The notes under the pieces are model-generated. The model did not search any database. It had not been told where the DNA came from and saw only the letters and a list, made by a program, of their open reading frames with translations. DNA of 64,000 bases from contig JAFQBW010000063.1 of the NCBI GenBank assembly GCA_017399555.1, positions 1 through 64,000 of the forward strand, in the 5' to 3' direction. The stretch comes from Methanocorpusculum sp. (GTDB lineage: Archaea > Halobacteriota > Methanomicrobia > Methanomicrobiales > Methanocorpusculaceae). Positions 43,685 to 52,376 of the stretch are shown in pieces; within the stretch, counting starts at the first letter, position 1; each line of letters opens with the position of its first letter. A program made the position numbers and the translations under genes.

Positions 43685-44247
43685 GTTTTGATGCGTCTCA
43701 GGTGTATCAGCCGGCAGAGGATACCTTTTTGTTAATCCGGGCAGCGCTTGCTGAGGTGAAACCGGAGGATTCAGTGATTGAGATTGGGACTGGTTCGGGG
43801 GCTGTGGCTTCTGCGGTGCAGAAGGCAGCGCCGCGGACTATTGGTGTGGATATCAATCCGCATGCCGTTGCATACGCGCACGCGGTAAACGGGGTGGAGA
43901 CGGTTCGAAGCGACCTGTTCTCGGCGGTTTCCGGGATGTTTGACCTGATTCTCTTCAATGCGCCGTATCTTCCAACGCTTCCCGAGGAACGGATTGACGA
44001 CTGGCTTGAGTATGCGTTAGACGGCGGCGTTTCGGGCCGGGATGTTATTGAGCGCTTCCTGCCGCAGGCGCTCTCTCACCTGACTGATACGGGCAGAATC
44101 CTTCTGCTGATTTCATCACTCACCGGGCTTTCCGAGACCGTTTCGCTTTGTGCGGCATGCGGGGCTGATGCCGCAGTCTGTGCCGAGGAAGAAGTCGAGG
44201 ACGGCGAGATGCTCTATGTCCTAAAAATCATGCGGTCCCTTGTATGA
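43681..44247 (+). CDS. HemK/Mtq2-type class I methyltransferase
   Basis: This 188-residue methyltransferase begins VYQPAEDTFLLIRAA and has SAM motif EIGTGSGAVASAV. The catalytic motif, usually NPPY, reads LFNAPYLP. Relatives methylate the glutamine of translation release factor aRF1, the likely substrate here. It is coupled to ksgA (4-nt overlap) and to the following ferredoxin-type gene (4-nt overlap). Confidence 0.88.
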   Translation: MSFDASQVYQPAEDTFLLIRAALAEVKPEDSVIEIGTGSGAVASAVQKAAPRTIGVDINPHAVAYAHAVNGVETVRSDLFSAVSGMFDLILFNAPYLPTLPEERIDDWLEYALDGGVSGRDVIERFLPQALSHLTDTGRILLLISSLTGLSETVSLCAACGADAAVCAEEEVEDGEMLYVLKIMRSLV

Positions 44248-45062
44248 AGCAGTATCTTCCCTCCCTTCTGATTTTTTCCGTATTCGCCGCGGTCGCAGTG
44301 ATTCTCTGGCAGACGCTGGATAATCTGTTTTATCTCGTAAACTTCCTCTACATCGGAACGGCTGTCTCGCTTGGTTCGTTTCTTTATGTTCGAAAGTACC
44401 GCCACGCCCGCCGTATCGTTCAGCTCTTTGTGGGACTCTATATGCTGGTGTATCTCGGTCTTATCTGCCGTGAGAATATGCAGATTGAGGGCTTCTGGTA
44501 CTATCTGTTCCTCGGTGTCTTTGATGCCGCGGTGATTCATTATGCGGTGGCGAAAATCTTCGGTCCGCTGGTTTTCGGCAGGGGCTGGTGCGGGTATGCC
44601 TGCTGGACAGCTATGGTTCTGGATTTCCTGCCGTATAAAGTCCCTCAGGCCCCGCGAAAGCGTCTCGGCTGGATGCGGTATGCGGTCTTTGTCCTCTCAC
44701 TGATGTTCGTTTTGGCGCTGTTCCTTCTCCCTGTCTCCAACGCGGCAGAGGTGATGTTTTGGGCATTCATCGTTGGAAACCTGCTCTACTATGCGGCAGG
44801 CATCCTCCTCGCGGTTCTTTTCAGGGATAACCGGGCGTTCTGCAAATATCTCTGTCCGGTTGCGGTGTTCTTAAAGCCGATGAGCTACTTCTCGCTGCTT
44901 CGCATCCGCTGTGATACGACAAAGTGCGTCTCCTGCGGCAGATGCGAGAGAGTCTGCCCGATGAATGTGAAGGTAACAGACAACTCCAGAAAGCGGGAGA
45001 ACGGGACGGAATGTATTCTGTGCATGGAGTGCGTAAAGGAGTGCCCGAAAAAGGCGCTCTAA
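44244..45062 (+). CDS. NapH-like membrane protein with 4Fe-4S ferredoxin domain
   Basis: This 272-residue protein has about five to six membrane helices and a CGYACWTAM motif of NapH/MauN-type electron-transfer proteins. A FCKYLCPVAVF segment follows, then a C-terminal tail with two 4Fe-4S motifs (CVSCGRCERVCP and CILCMECVKECP). It probably passes electrons at the membrane, but its partners are unknown. Its stop codon overlaps the convergent TIM-barrel gene by 4 nt. Confidence 0.88.
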   Translation: MKQYLPSLLIFSVFAAVAVILWQTLDNLFYLVNFLYIGTAVSLGSFLYVRKYRHARRIVQLFVGLYMLVYLGLICRENMQIEGFWYYLFLGVFDAAVIHYAVAKIFGPLVFGRGWCGYACWTAMVLDFLPYKVPQAPRKRLGWMRYAVFVLSLMFVLALFLLPVSNAAEVMFWAFIVGNLLYYAAGILLAVLFRDNRAFCKYLCPVAVFLKPMSYFSLLRIRCDTTKCVSCGRCERVCPMNVKVTDNSRKRENGTECILCMECVKECPKKAL

Positions 45063-45775
45063 ATTCTCTTTAGGTATTCCAGGGATTTTAGCACGGCATC
45101 GAACTCCATACACTCAATAATGCCGACTGCATCAAGCGAAAGCACCCGGGAAAAATCAATATCTCCGTCACCGAGCGCCGCGTGTTCATCCCATCCGCCG
45201 TGGTTGTCATGCAGATGGACATGAACCGGGTTCTTTTCCAGAAAACCAGGCAGGGCGGCGTTGAGGTTCGCATGTCCGACATCCAGGCAGAACCCGAGTC
45301 CGGCATCAGATACCACGTCGGCAAATGCCGGAAACCGGAAGTGACAGCAGTCCCAGCTTCCCAGATTTTCCATGACAAACCGGACCGAGAATTCTTCCTG
45401 CATCTTTCCCAAATCAGAAATCGATTTTATGAGTGCTTTTTCCGAATCTCGGAAGCGTTCCGGTTCCAGGCAGAAGCCGGGGTGAATTACCAGTGTCTCT
45501 GCACCGAGAGCGTCTGCTGCCTCTGCTGATTCTCGGATGACTGCCAGGGATGCCTGCCGGATTTTCTCAAACGACTCGGCGATGTTTCCATCTGAGGTCG
45601 GAGAGTGCACCGAGTACCGGAGGGAAAATGATTCGGCGGCTTCTGCATACTCCGGCAGGGAGTGACCGCACGCAGACATAATCTCCACATAGTCGGTAAT
45701 ACTGCTCAGCACCTCCAGTGCTGAAAAGAGCGTCTGCTTCATCAGGCAGTTTGAGGAAATCCCCAGCGTTCTCAT
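45059..45775 (-). CDS. Sugar-phosphate isomerase/epimerase-like TIM-barrel protein
   Basis: This 238-residue protein matches the AP-endonuclease-2/xylose-isomerase-like TIM barrels. It contains LVIHPGFCL, FVMENLGSW, GFCLDVGHANLN, HVHLHDNHG and GDGDIDFSRV, the metal-binding His/Glu/Asp pattern of the family. The substrate is unknown. The start at 45775 is chosen for a family-like MRTLGISSNC; a Met 33 nt further in is an alternative. TATA-like sequences lie in 45783-45815. Confidence 0.85.
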   Translation of the reverse strand: MRTLGISSNCLMKQTLFSALEVLSSITDYVEIMSACGHSLPEYAEAAESFSLRYSVHSPTSDGNIAESFEKIRQASLAVIRESAEAADALGAETLVIHPGFCLEPERFRDSEKALIKSISDLGKMQEEFSVRFVMENLGSWDCCHFRFPAFADVVSDAGLGFCLDVGHANLNAALPGFLEKNPVHVHLHDNHGGWDEHAALGDGDIDFSRVLSLDAVGIIECMEFDAVLKSLEYLKRI

Positions 45776-45900
45776 AATGTCTGTATATACATAGGAGTTA
45801 TTGGTAATTAATTTGCGGTTTTTCAAAATCAATTTATTAATATGTGCTATTCCTCGTACACATGTGCAGAAATCCTGAGTAATCGGCGACACAAATTAAA

Positions 45901-45908
45901 TTTATATG
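45901..45908 (+). promoter_or_regulatory. TATA box of the PGF-CTERM binding protein gene
   Basis: TTTATATG is centred about 26 nt before the ATG at 45931, predicting a leaderless transcript. Confidence 0.6.
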
Positions 45909-45930
45909 TACTAACTGCAAATTATATTGT

Positions 45931-46938
45931 ATGAAGATGCGAACATTTCTTGTAAGCTCCCTCCTGTTCCTGCTTGTCTTTGCAGGGGCGGCATCTGCCG
46001 CAGACTGGGAGCCGGTAACGATTACTGATGATTTGGGTGTCACAGTAACTATTAATAAGTATCCGGAGCGCATTGTATCGCTTTCTCCGGCAAACACAGA
46101 AATTCTGTTTGCATTAGGTCTTGGTGACCGTATTGTCGGCGTTACCGAGTACTGTACCTATCCGGAAGCCGCTTTTTCCAAAGACAAAATCGGCGGATTC
46201 TCAACCATCAACACAGAAAAAATTGCGGTTCTGAATCCTGACTTACTGGTTGCCGCGGATGGAAACTCCGAAGAAACAATCGCCCATTTACGAGAACTCG
46301 GATACACTATCATCACCGTAAATGCGGATACTATTGATACGACGCTTGCAGACATCCGGCTCATTGGAAAGGCTGCCGGTGTTGACTCTGCCGCAGAAGA
46401 ACTGGTTTCTTCGATGCAGGCCGACCTTGCCGAGATTGCAGAAAAGACTAAGGGCGCAGAAAAGCCGACGATTCTTCACTGCATGTGGACCGACCCGTTA
46501 TGGGTTTCCGGAAGCGGCACGTTCCAGGATGAGATGATTTCTGCTGTCGGCGGAGTCAACGCCGCGGCAGCGGAAGGCGGCTGGGTTGCTCTTACGATGG
46601 AAAAGTTCCTGACCATGAATCCGGATATCATTGTGGTGGATTCCGGTGACGGCATGGGCGTGGGAACGGATGATGCCTTAAAGAACTTCTTCCTGAAAGA
46701 TTCCCGCATGCAGTCCTTATCCGCAGTCCAGAATGAACGCGTCTATGTGGTAAACGCAGACATCATCGACCGCGGCGGTCCGCGTATCGTCGAGGGTGTT
46801 GAAGCACTGGCAGAAATCGCTCATCCGGATATCTTTGGTGAGTACGGCGGAAACACGAATACTGTTGTGTCTCCCGGATTCGGTATTCTTGGCGTTCTTG
46901 CAGGACTTTGCGTCTGTCTTGCAGTCAGAAGAAAATAA
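45931..46938 (+). CDS. BtuF/FepB-type substrate-binding protein with PGF-CTERM anchor
   Basis: This 335-residue protein has a signal peptide (1-24, ending SAADWE) and a helical-backbone periplasmic-binding-protein fold. Landmarks are RIVSLSPANTEILFALGLGD, VALTMEKFLTMNPDIIVV and VYVVNADI. This class binds cobalamin or iron chelates. The C-terminus PGFGILGVLAGLCVCLAVRRK-like (PGF motif, membrane helix, basic end) is a PGF-CTERM signal processed by archaeosortase. No transporter genes adjoin it. A T run follows at 46942-46951. Confidence 0.9.
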   Translation: MKMRTFLVSSLLFLLVFAGAASAADWEPVTITDDLGVTVTINKYPERIVSLSPANTEILFALGLGDRIVGVTEYCTYPEAAFSKDKIGGFSTINTEKIAVLNPDLLVAADGNSEETIAHLRELGYTIITVNADTIDTTLADIRLIGKAAGVDSAAEELVSSMQADLAEIAEKTKGAEKPTILHCMWTDPLWVSGSGTFQDEMISAVGGVNAAAAEGGWVALTMEKFLTMNPDIIVVDSGDGMGVGTDDALKNFFLKDSRMQSLSAVQNERVYVVNADIIDRGGPRIVEGVEALAEIAHPDIFGEYGGNTNTVVSPGFGILGVLAGLCVCLAVRRK

Positions 46939-47001
46939 CCTCTCTTTTTTTGCCATTCCCGCAAGGTCTTTCCCCTTCAAACATCATACATATATTCACT
47001 C

Positions 47002-47862
47002 ATGACTATCTCCGCCGAAGATATCAAAAATCTCCATAAATATGAAATCCGCATCCTCAAAGCATTGGAGCGGATGATGAGAAGATACCGCTGGGTTCCG
47101 GAAGACGACCTCCGGGCGGCGGTTCACTTATCCGAACAGGAGCTCAAGTTCCGCCTCGGAAATTTAATCCATAAAGATTTAGTCCGCTCTGATTCCGTCC
47201 CCTACAAAGGCTATGCCTTAGTCTTTGCCGGATATGATGCGTTAGCTCTTGCCGGCCTTGCTGACAAAGGCAGTATTACGGCTCTTGGGGCACACATTGG
47301 TGTCGGCAAGGAGTCGGAAATCTACGAGGCGTTAGGGTTTGGCGTTGTGGTCTTAAAACTCCATAAAATCGGTCAGCGCTCCTTTAATACAGTTCGGACC
47401 AACCGCGAATACATGCCGGAAGGCGGGCACTGTCCATGGATTTTTGCCTCTGCCAAATCCGCTGAACGTGAGTTCGAGGCTTTGCAGGCATTAAACGGCA
47501 AGGTAAGCGTGCCGGTTCCAATTGACCTGAACCGCCACACTATTGTTATGTCTTTTGTGCCGGGAGTGAATCTGAACCGCTGTACACTGGAAAACCCCAA
47601 GGCAACCTGGGACGAGATTATCGCACAGGTCAAAGCCGCCTATGATTTAGGCTACATCCACGGTGACTTATCCGAGTACAACATCATGATATCCGATGAT
47701 TCCCTCTGGATTATCGACTGGCCGCAGTGGGTATCTCCGGATCATGTAAATGCCGAGGTCACGCTCCGCCATGACCTGGAAACGGTTGCGGAGTTCTTCC
47801 GCAAGAAGTACCAGATTATGCCGGATGTCGAGGCCGCTGTCTCCTTTATCAAGTCCGCATGA
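47002..47862 (+). CDS. rio2: RIO-type serine kinase/ATPase, RIO2
   Basis: This 286-residue protein has an N-terminal winged helix (KYEIRILKALERMMRRYRWV) and a RIO kinase domain. That domain contains a P-loop-like GVGKESEIYEA, a catalytic HGDLSEYNIMI and a metal-binding IIDWPQ. RIO2 helps finish small ribosomal subunits in eukaryotes and archaea. It overlaps the DUF460 gene (ATGA) and probably shares its transcript. Confidence 0.95.
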   Translation: MTISAEDIKNLHKYEIRILKALERMMRRYRWVPEDDLRAAVHLSEQELKFRLGNLIHKDLVRSDSVPYKGYALVFAGYDALALAGLADKGSITALGAHIGVGKESEIYEALGFGVVVLKLHKIGQRSFNTVRTNREYMPEGGHCPWIFASAKSAEREFEALQALNGKVSVPVPIDLNRHTIVMSFVPGVNLNRCTLENPKATWDEIIAQVKAAYDLGYIHGDLSEYNIMISDDSLWIIDWPQWVSPDHVNAEVTLRHDLETVAEFFRKKYQIMPDVEAAVSFIKSA

Positions 47863-50078
47863 CCAGAGTTTTCGGTATCGACATCCGGAAAGGAAACATC
47901 AGAAGCCAGACTGTCTCTCCGCATTTCAGTTTGGTCTGTGTGGAAGACGGAAAGGTTGTCTTTGAGGAAAAGGAGGTCTCCATCCCGAAACTTTTCCGCA
48001 TGCTCCGGCAGGACCGTCCGGATATTTTAGCGGTCGATTCTGTGCAGGAGATAGCACCGTCCGATAAGGACCTGTTCTCTTTTCTCTCCGCCATGCCGGC
48101 GGAGACTAAGCTTGTTCAGGTAACCGGCGATGGAATAAAGATGGAATCTCTTCCATCGGTTGCCGCCCGCTATAATCTGAAGTTCGATAAAACAAATCCG
48201 GCAGAAGAGGCAAAAGCATCTGCTCTGGTTGCTTCATTCGGCGGAGGATATGAGGTTCTGGCGTTTGAAGGGGTTACGACGGTTACTGTTTCCCGCGGCA
48301 GGTCTCTGGGACGCGGGGGATGGAGTCAGAATAGGTATGTCAGAAAGGTTCATGGTGGGGTAAAAACCCGCTCCCGCGAAATTGAGGCAAAACTCGCAGA
48401 AGCCGGGCTTTCCTATACGGTCGAAGCACGCCGTGCATTCGGCGGAGAGAGCCGTACAATTATCTCGGTCCGCGCTCCCCGTGAGGCAGTGCCTGTCTCC
48501 GGCATGAAGTCCGGAGACATTCAGGTCCATGTTATCCCGAAACGCCGCGACAAAATCAGTTATGTGCCGCTGACGCGAAAGACTTCGTACGTAATTGTCG
48601 GACTTGATCCGGGAACGACTGTTGGTTTGTCTATCCTTGATTTGGATGGAAACCTGCTCCACATCGCAAGTGTTCGTGCGCAGTCTCCGGCAGAAGTGAT
48701 TGCCGAGATTTCCCGGATTGGAAAACCGGTGGTTGTCGCAACCGATAAGGCGGAGATGCCTGCCGGAGTGGAGAAGATCCGGCGGGCTTTCGCTGCTGTT
48801 TCCTGGACGCCGAAGAAGGATATCCTGATTAAAGAGAAGTATGCGGCAGCAGAAGGATATCCGTTCGCCGACGATCATCAGCGTGATTCTCTGGCGGCGG
48901 CGGTTCTTGCCTTCCGCAGTTTCCAGCCGAAGTTTGAGAATCTGAAAAAACGTCTGCCGGCAGGAACAGATGTGGACTTTGTACGTGCCGGAATCATCCG
49001 TGGAAAGACGCTCGACCAGATTCTCTTACCGTCTGCGGTAAGAACCGAAGCAGAACCGGCAGTTCCTGATGTTTTGGAACAGCCTCCGGATGAAAAAGAT
49101 CTGGAGATTGCCCGTCTCGAGTCGGAGGTGCTGAAACTGCGTAAACTTATTCGCGGTTTATCGGAGGATTTGGAGAGTCGCGACAAGGCGCTTCGCTCCC
49201 TTCAGCGGCGGCTTTCTCTGGAAAGAAACGAGCGGACAGCGGATGTTCTCTTGTCCGAAGAGATTGCCTCCCGCGACAAAGAGCTTGCCCAGACGAAAAA
49301 GGCTCTCAGAAAAGAGGAGCGCAGAAGCAAGAATCTCCGCATCCGCCTTGACCGGATGAAGAACTATGTTGCACTTCAGGCAGGAGACGGATGTCTCGCC
49401 ATCAAAGTCATGCAGCTTTTGTCCCGCGATGCGGTGAAAAGTGTTGATGAGGAGATGGGAGTTCACGACGGTGATATTCTCTATGTCCTCAAGATTGACG
49501 GATGGGGAAAATCGGTTCTCCGCGATTTGCAGGATGCAAAAATCAAAGCGGTTATCTTCCCGAAACTCGTGTATGACCGCGCCCGCGAACAGCACCTGAT
49601 TCAGGAGTTTAGAAAACTCAACCTGCCGGCACTTTCCGGTGCGGCTCTCTCTCCCCGCGTGAAGGGCAAAATCGGAGTGGTAAACGAGGCGGCATTTCTG
49701 CGGGCGCTTTCCGAGTGGGAGGTATCCGAAGAGGTCTTCCTCAAGGAACAGCGGCAGGAGGAGTTCTCCGGCATGGTTGAGGAGTACCAGGTTCAGCGCC
49801 GCCGTGAAGTAAATGTCTTAGGAATCGACCCGGCAACCCTTCCCTATAACCAGGTGCCGCCGGCAGTTCCCGCACCTCCTGTACCAAAACCCGCTTCGGT
49901 AAAGCCGGCTCCGCCAAAGGCATCCAAGGCAAAGCCGGTTTTGCAGAAGATTACTGTGCCTCCTGCACCAAAACCGCAGAAAAAACCTGAGCCGAAGACC
50001 GCAGATGTCTTCTCCGCAGTCCTTTCCGAGTATCGGAAGGAGCGCAGAAAAGAGATGGAGAAAACGGAAAATGGATGA
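47859..50078 (+). CDS. DUF460 protein with two RNase H-like halves and coiled coil
   Basis: This 739-residue protein begins FGIDIRKGN and has a second nuclease-like start near residue 247 (VGLDPGTTVGLSILD). Both resemble the first beta strand of RNase H folds. A long coiled coil follows (around 415-505, EIARLESEVLKLRKLIRGL and onward). A conserved C-terminal domain and a proline/lysine-rich tail of about 80 residues complete it. It matches archaeal COG2433/DUF460. Nuclease or Holliday-junction-like activity is possible but untested. It lies between rio2 and thiL with overlaps. Confidence 0.88.
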   Translation: MTRVFGIDIRKGNIRSQTVSPHFSLVCVEDGKVVFEEKEVSIPKLFRMLRQDRPDILAVDSVQEIAPSDKDLFSFLSAMPAETKLVQVTGDGIKMESLPSVAARYNLKFDKTNPAEEAKASALVASFGGGYEVLAFEGVTTVTVSRGRSLGRGGWSQNRYVRKVHGGVKTRSREIEAKLAEAGLSYTVEARRAFGGESRTIISVRAPREAVPVSGMKSGDIQVHVIPKRRDKISYVPLTRKTSYVIVGLDPGTTVGLSILDLDGNLLHIASVRAQSPAEVIAEISRIGKPVVVATDKAEMPAGVEKIRRAFAAVSWTPKKDILIKEKYAAAEGYPFADDHQRDSLAAAVLAFRSFQPKFENLKKRLPAGTDVDFVRAGIIRGKTLDQILLPSAVRTEAEPAVPDVLEQPPDEKDLEIARLESEVLKLRKLIRGLSEDLESRDKALRSLQRRLSLERNERTADVLLSEEIASRDKELAQTKKALRKEERRSKNLRIRLDRMKNYVALQAGDGCLAIKVMQLLSRDAVKSVDEEMGVHDGDILYVLKIDGWGKSVLRDLQDAKIKAVIFPKLVYDRAREQHLIQEFRKLNLPALSGAALSPRVKGKIGVVNEAAFLRALSEWEVSEEVFLKEQRQEEFSGMVEEYQVQRRREVNVLGIDPATLPYNQVPPAVPAPPVPKPASVKPAPPKASKAKPVLQKITVPPAPKPQKKPEPKTADVFSAVLSEYRKERRKEMEKTENG

Positions 50079-50943
50079 CCGTAAACTGCTGGAAGGAATC
50101 CGCTCCTTAATTGGAGAGGCCGAGACTGCTGATGACTGCGCAATGTTTGCCTTAGGCGACGGGCGCATTCTGGTTTCAAGTACAGATATGCTGCACGAAA
50201 CAACCGACTTCCCGCAGGGGATGACCGAGTTTGAGATGGGGTGGATGAGCGTTGCCGTCACTCTTTCAGACATCGCCTCTACCGGGGCTTCCCCTCTCCA
50301 GGTTCTGGTGGCGGTTGGTCTCGACCGTCCGGAACGTCTTCTTCCGTTCATGGAAGGGGCGGTCGCCTGCGCAAAAACCTTCGGCGCCTCGGTTTCCGGC
50401 GGAGATATTGACTCGCATCAGGAGCTGACTGCGGTAACCACGGCATTTGGAATCGTGCCGGAGGAAAATTACTGCCGCCGCTCTGCCGCCCGTGTCGGCG
50501 ATGCGGTTTGCATTACCGGAATACCGGGCAGAGCCCAGGCGGCACTGGACGGACGGGAGGAGTACCGGAAGTATCTCTTAACGCCGGAGCCGCAGGTCGC
50601 CGCAGGACAAGAGATTGCCCGCTGCGGTGCGCATGCCATGATGGATATCTCTGACGGACTTGTCATCTCGCTGTACGATATTGCCGATGCCTCTTCGGTG
50701 GGACTCGTTCTGGACGAGGCATCATTTCCGCTCTTTGAACCAACAGAGTATGCAAAGACCTGTTTCCTCTTCGGCGGCGGAGACTTCGGCCTTCTCTTCA
50801 CCGCTCCCGACTCTGTCCTTGCAGAGATTTCGGCTGAATTTACCGTAATCGGCAGAGTAACTGCAGGAGATTCAGTTGTCTTAGAGGGAGACATTCTCCC
50901 GCGCAAAGGCTATGCTCATGTCTGGGGCGATGCCGGAAATTAG
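50071..50943 (+). CDS. thiL: Thiamine-monophosphate kinase
   Basis: This 290-residue PurM-fold enzyme phosphorylates thiamine monophosphate to thiamine diphosphate. Motifs are DDCAMFALGDGRILVSSTDM, VTLSDIASTGASP, SGGDIDSHQELT and MMDISDGLVISLYDIA. The ATG at 50071 overlaps the DUF460 end by 8 nt. Its stop overlaps the stop of the convergent GspF-like gene by 3 bases. Confidence 0.93.
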   Translation: MDDRKLLEGIRSLIGEAETADDCAMFALGDGRILVSSTDMLHETTDFPQGMTEFEMGWMSVAVTLSDIASTGASPLQVLVAVGLDRPERLLPFMEGAVACAKTFGASVSGGDIDSHQELTAVTTAFGIVPEENYCRRSAARVGDAVCITGIPGRAQAALDGREEYRKYLLTPEPQVAAGQEIARCGAHAMMDISDGLVISLYDIADASSVGLVLDEASFPLFEPTEYAKTCFLFGGGDFGLLFTAPDSVLAEISAEFTVIGRVTAGDSVVLEGDILPRKGYAHVWGDAGN

Positions 50944-52376
50944 AGAATCCCTGTTGCAAAAAACACCAGCATGCCTGATGCAAACAGCACGCAGGCATGT
51001 TTTACTCCTGCCAGAACCGCACCCTCTCCCATTTTTCCCGCGGCAAGCCCGGAACAGATTCCCTGAATCAGTACGGCATTGATGAGTGCCGTCTCATACA
51101 GTTCTCCGGAAAATTCCGCCGCAGACATCGCCGGCAGAAAAACGGTCAGCAGAATCACTGCCACAAATACGAAGACGCAGTATGCCAGATAGATTACGGC
51201 AGTGTAAAGCGACATACCTTCTTTTCGCGCCAGTGAATGCCTGAGCTGTTCTTTAATCTCGCATGACGCAGCAGCCGCGGTTTGAGAGATATCTGCAGAG
51301 TATCTTGCGCTTTCGGTCAGCAGAATTACGGTCCGGTCAACAGAGAGCAGTTTTACCCGCGAGGCAAACCGATACAGAGCAGATGCAACAGTTTCTCCTA
51401 AGCGAATCTCTCCGGAAAGCCTGCGTATATCGTTTTCCAGCGGGCTTTTCTCTTCTGCCGCGATGCGCTCTATTGCACAGGAGAGACATTCTCCCTGTGA
51501 TACAGCGCCGGCAAGTCTTCGGCAGAAGTCCGGAACAGACGTCTCCTTTGCCGCCTGCTCCCGCTCATGCAGGAAGTGAAACACTGCATAGGGAACAAAC
51601 ACTGTCAGAAGAAACAGCAGTGTCCAGAGATAGGGAAAATCCGTAAACGGCAGGCTCACAAGGATTCCGGCGGGCAGACTTACCTGAAACACCGTCTCGG
51701 GTTTCCGGGTAAAATATGCCGCCGTTCCAAAGCGGCATTCCTGGCGTGCTCTTCGCTTCATGTATGCCCGAAGCTTTGGGCTTTGCAGTTCCTCTCCCTT
51801 CTCTGCAAAATCCCGGTGCGGAAGGGAGATGCTCTCGTCCATACTGTCCAGCAGGAGGAGATATGCGGCAGTTCCCGGGATGAGGAACAGCGGGATTCCG
51901 AGGCTCAGGAACGCCGGTTCTGCCGAGTTCAGCATCCCAAGCACCATCCCGGTGATGACGGCAAAAAGAGGCAGAGCCACAAACAGTGTCAGATAAATCT
52001 CGGCAAACACTTCCAGCGCGGAAAGATACTTCTCCTGACGGATTCGTTTCTCCTCCCGCAGGGTTTCGAGCACATCTTCCAGATAGGGAACAGCCGTGCC
52101 GCTGGTGTTTACTGCCGCGGTGTATCCAAAGAGAAACTGCCTAAACTTTTCCGACGGTGTTGTTTCTGCCAGACGGCAGATTCCCTCATGCAGAGTGCAT
52201 CCCAGGCGGGTATCGGAGACAACCTGCCGGAATGCTTTTGCGGCCTCTCCGAAATAGTCTGCATACTCTGCCAGAGACTGTACGGCATCAAACGGTGCCG
52301 CTCCGCTCCGATGCAGGATTGCAAGATACAGCACGGCATCATAGAGCGATGCTTCGGTTTTTCGGCGGGATGTCAC
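50940..52376 (-). CDS. Type II/IV secretion inner-membrane protein (GspF/TadC-like)
   Basis: This 478-residue protein has two GspF-like halves. Each consists of a helical bundle (LAEYADYFGEAAKAFRQVV, and RRLAGAVSQGECLSCAIERI) followed by transmembrane helices. It would form the membrane platform of an archaeal pilus or secretion machine. It overlaps the ATPase gene by 4 nt. No pilin or prepilin peptidase gene is near, so the exported substrate is unknown. Confidence 0.87.
   Translation of the reverse strand: MTSRRKTEASLYDAVLYLAILHRSGAAPFDAVQSLAEYADYFGEAAKAFRQVVSDTRLGCTLHEGICRLAETTPSEKFRQFLFGYTAAVNTSGTAVPYLEDVLETLREEKRIRQEKYLSALEVFAEIYLTLFVALPLFAVITGMVLGMLNSAEPAFLSLGIPLFLIPGTAAYLLLLDSMDESISLPHRDFAEKGEELQSPKLRAYMKRRARQECRFGTAAYFTRKPETVFQVSLPAGILVSLPFTDFPYLWTLLFLLTVFVPYAVFHFLHEREQAAKETSVPDFCRRLAGAVSQGECLSCAIERIAAEEKSPLENDIRRLSGEIRLGETVASALYRFASRVKLLSVDRTVILLTESARYSADISQTAAAASCEIKEQLRHSLARKEGMSLYTAVIYLAYCVFVFVAVILLTVFLPAMSAAEFSGELYETALINAVLIQGICSGLAAGKMGEGAVLAGVKHACVLFASGMLVFFATGIL

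Noticed and set aside
50940-50943. Overlapping convergent stop codons of thiL and the GspF-like gene as a regulatory device
   Set aside because: The same kind of overlap occurs at 45059-45062, and near-contact at 20350-20353 and 57075-57077. It reflects general compactness.
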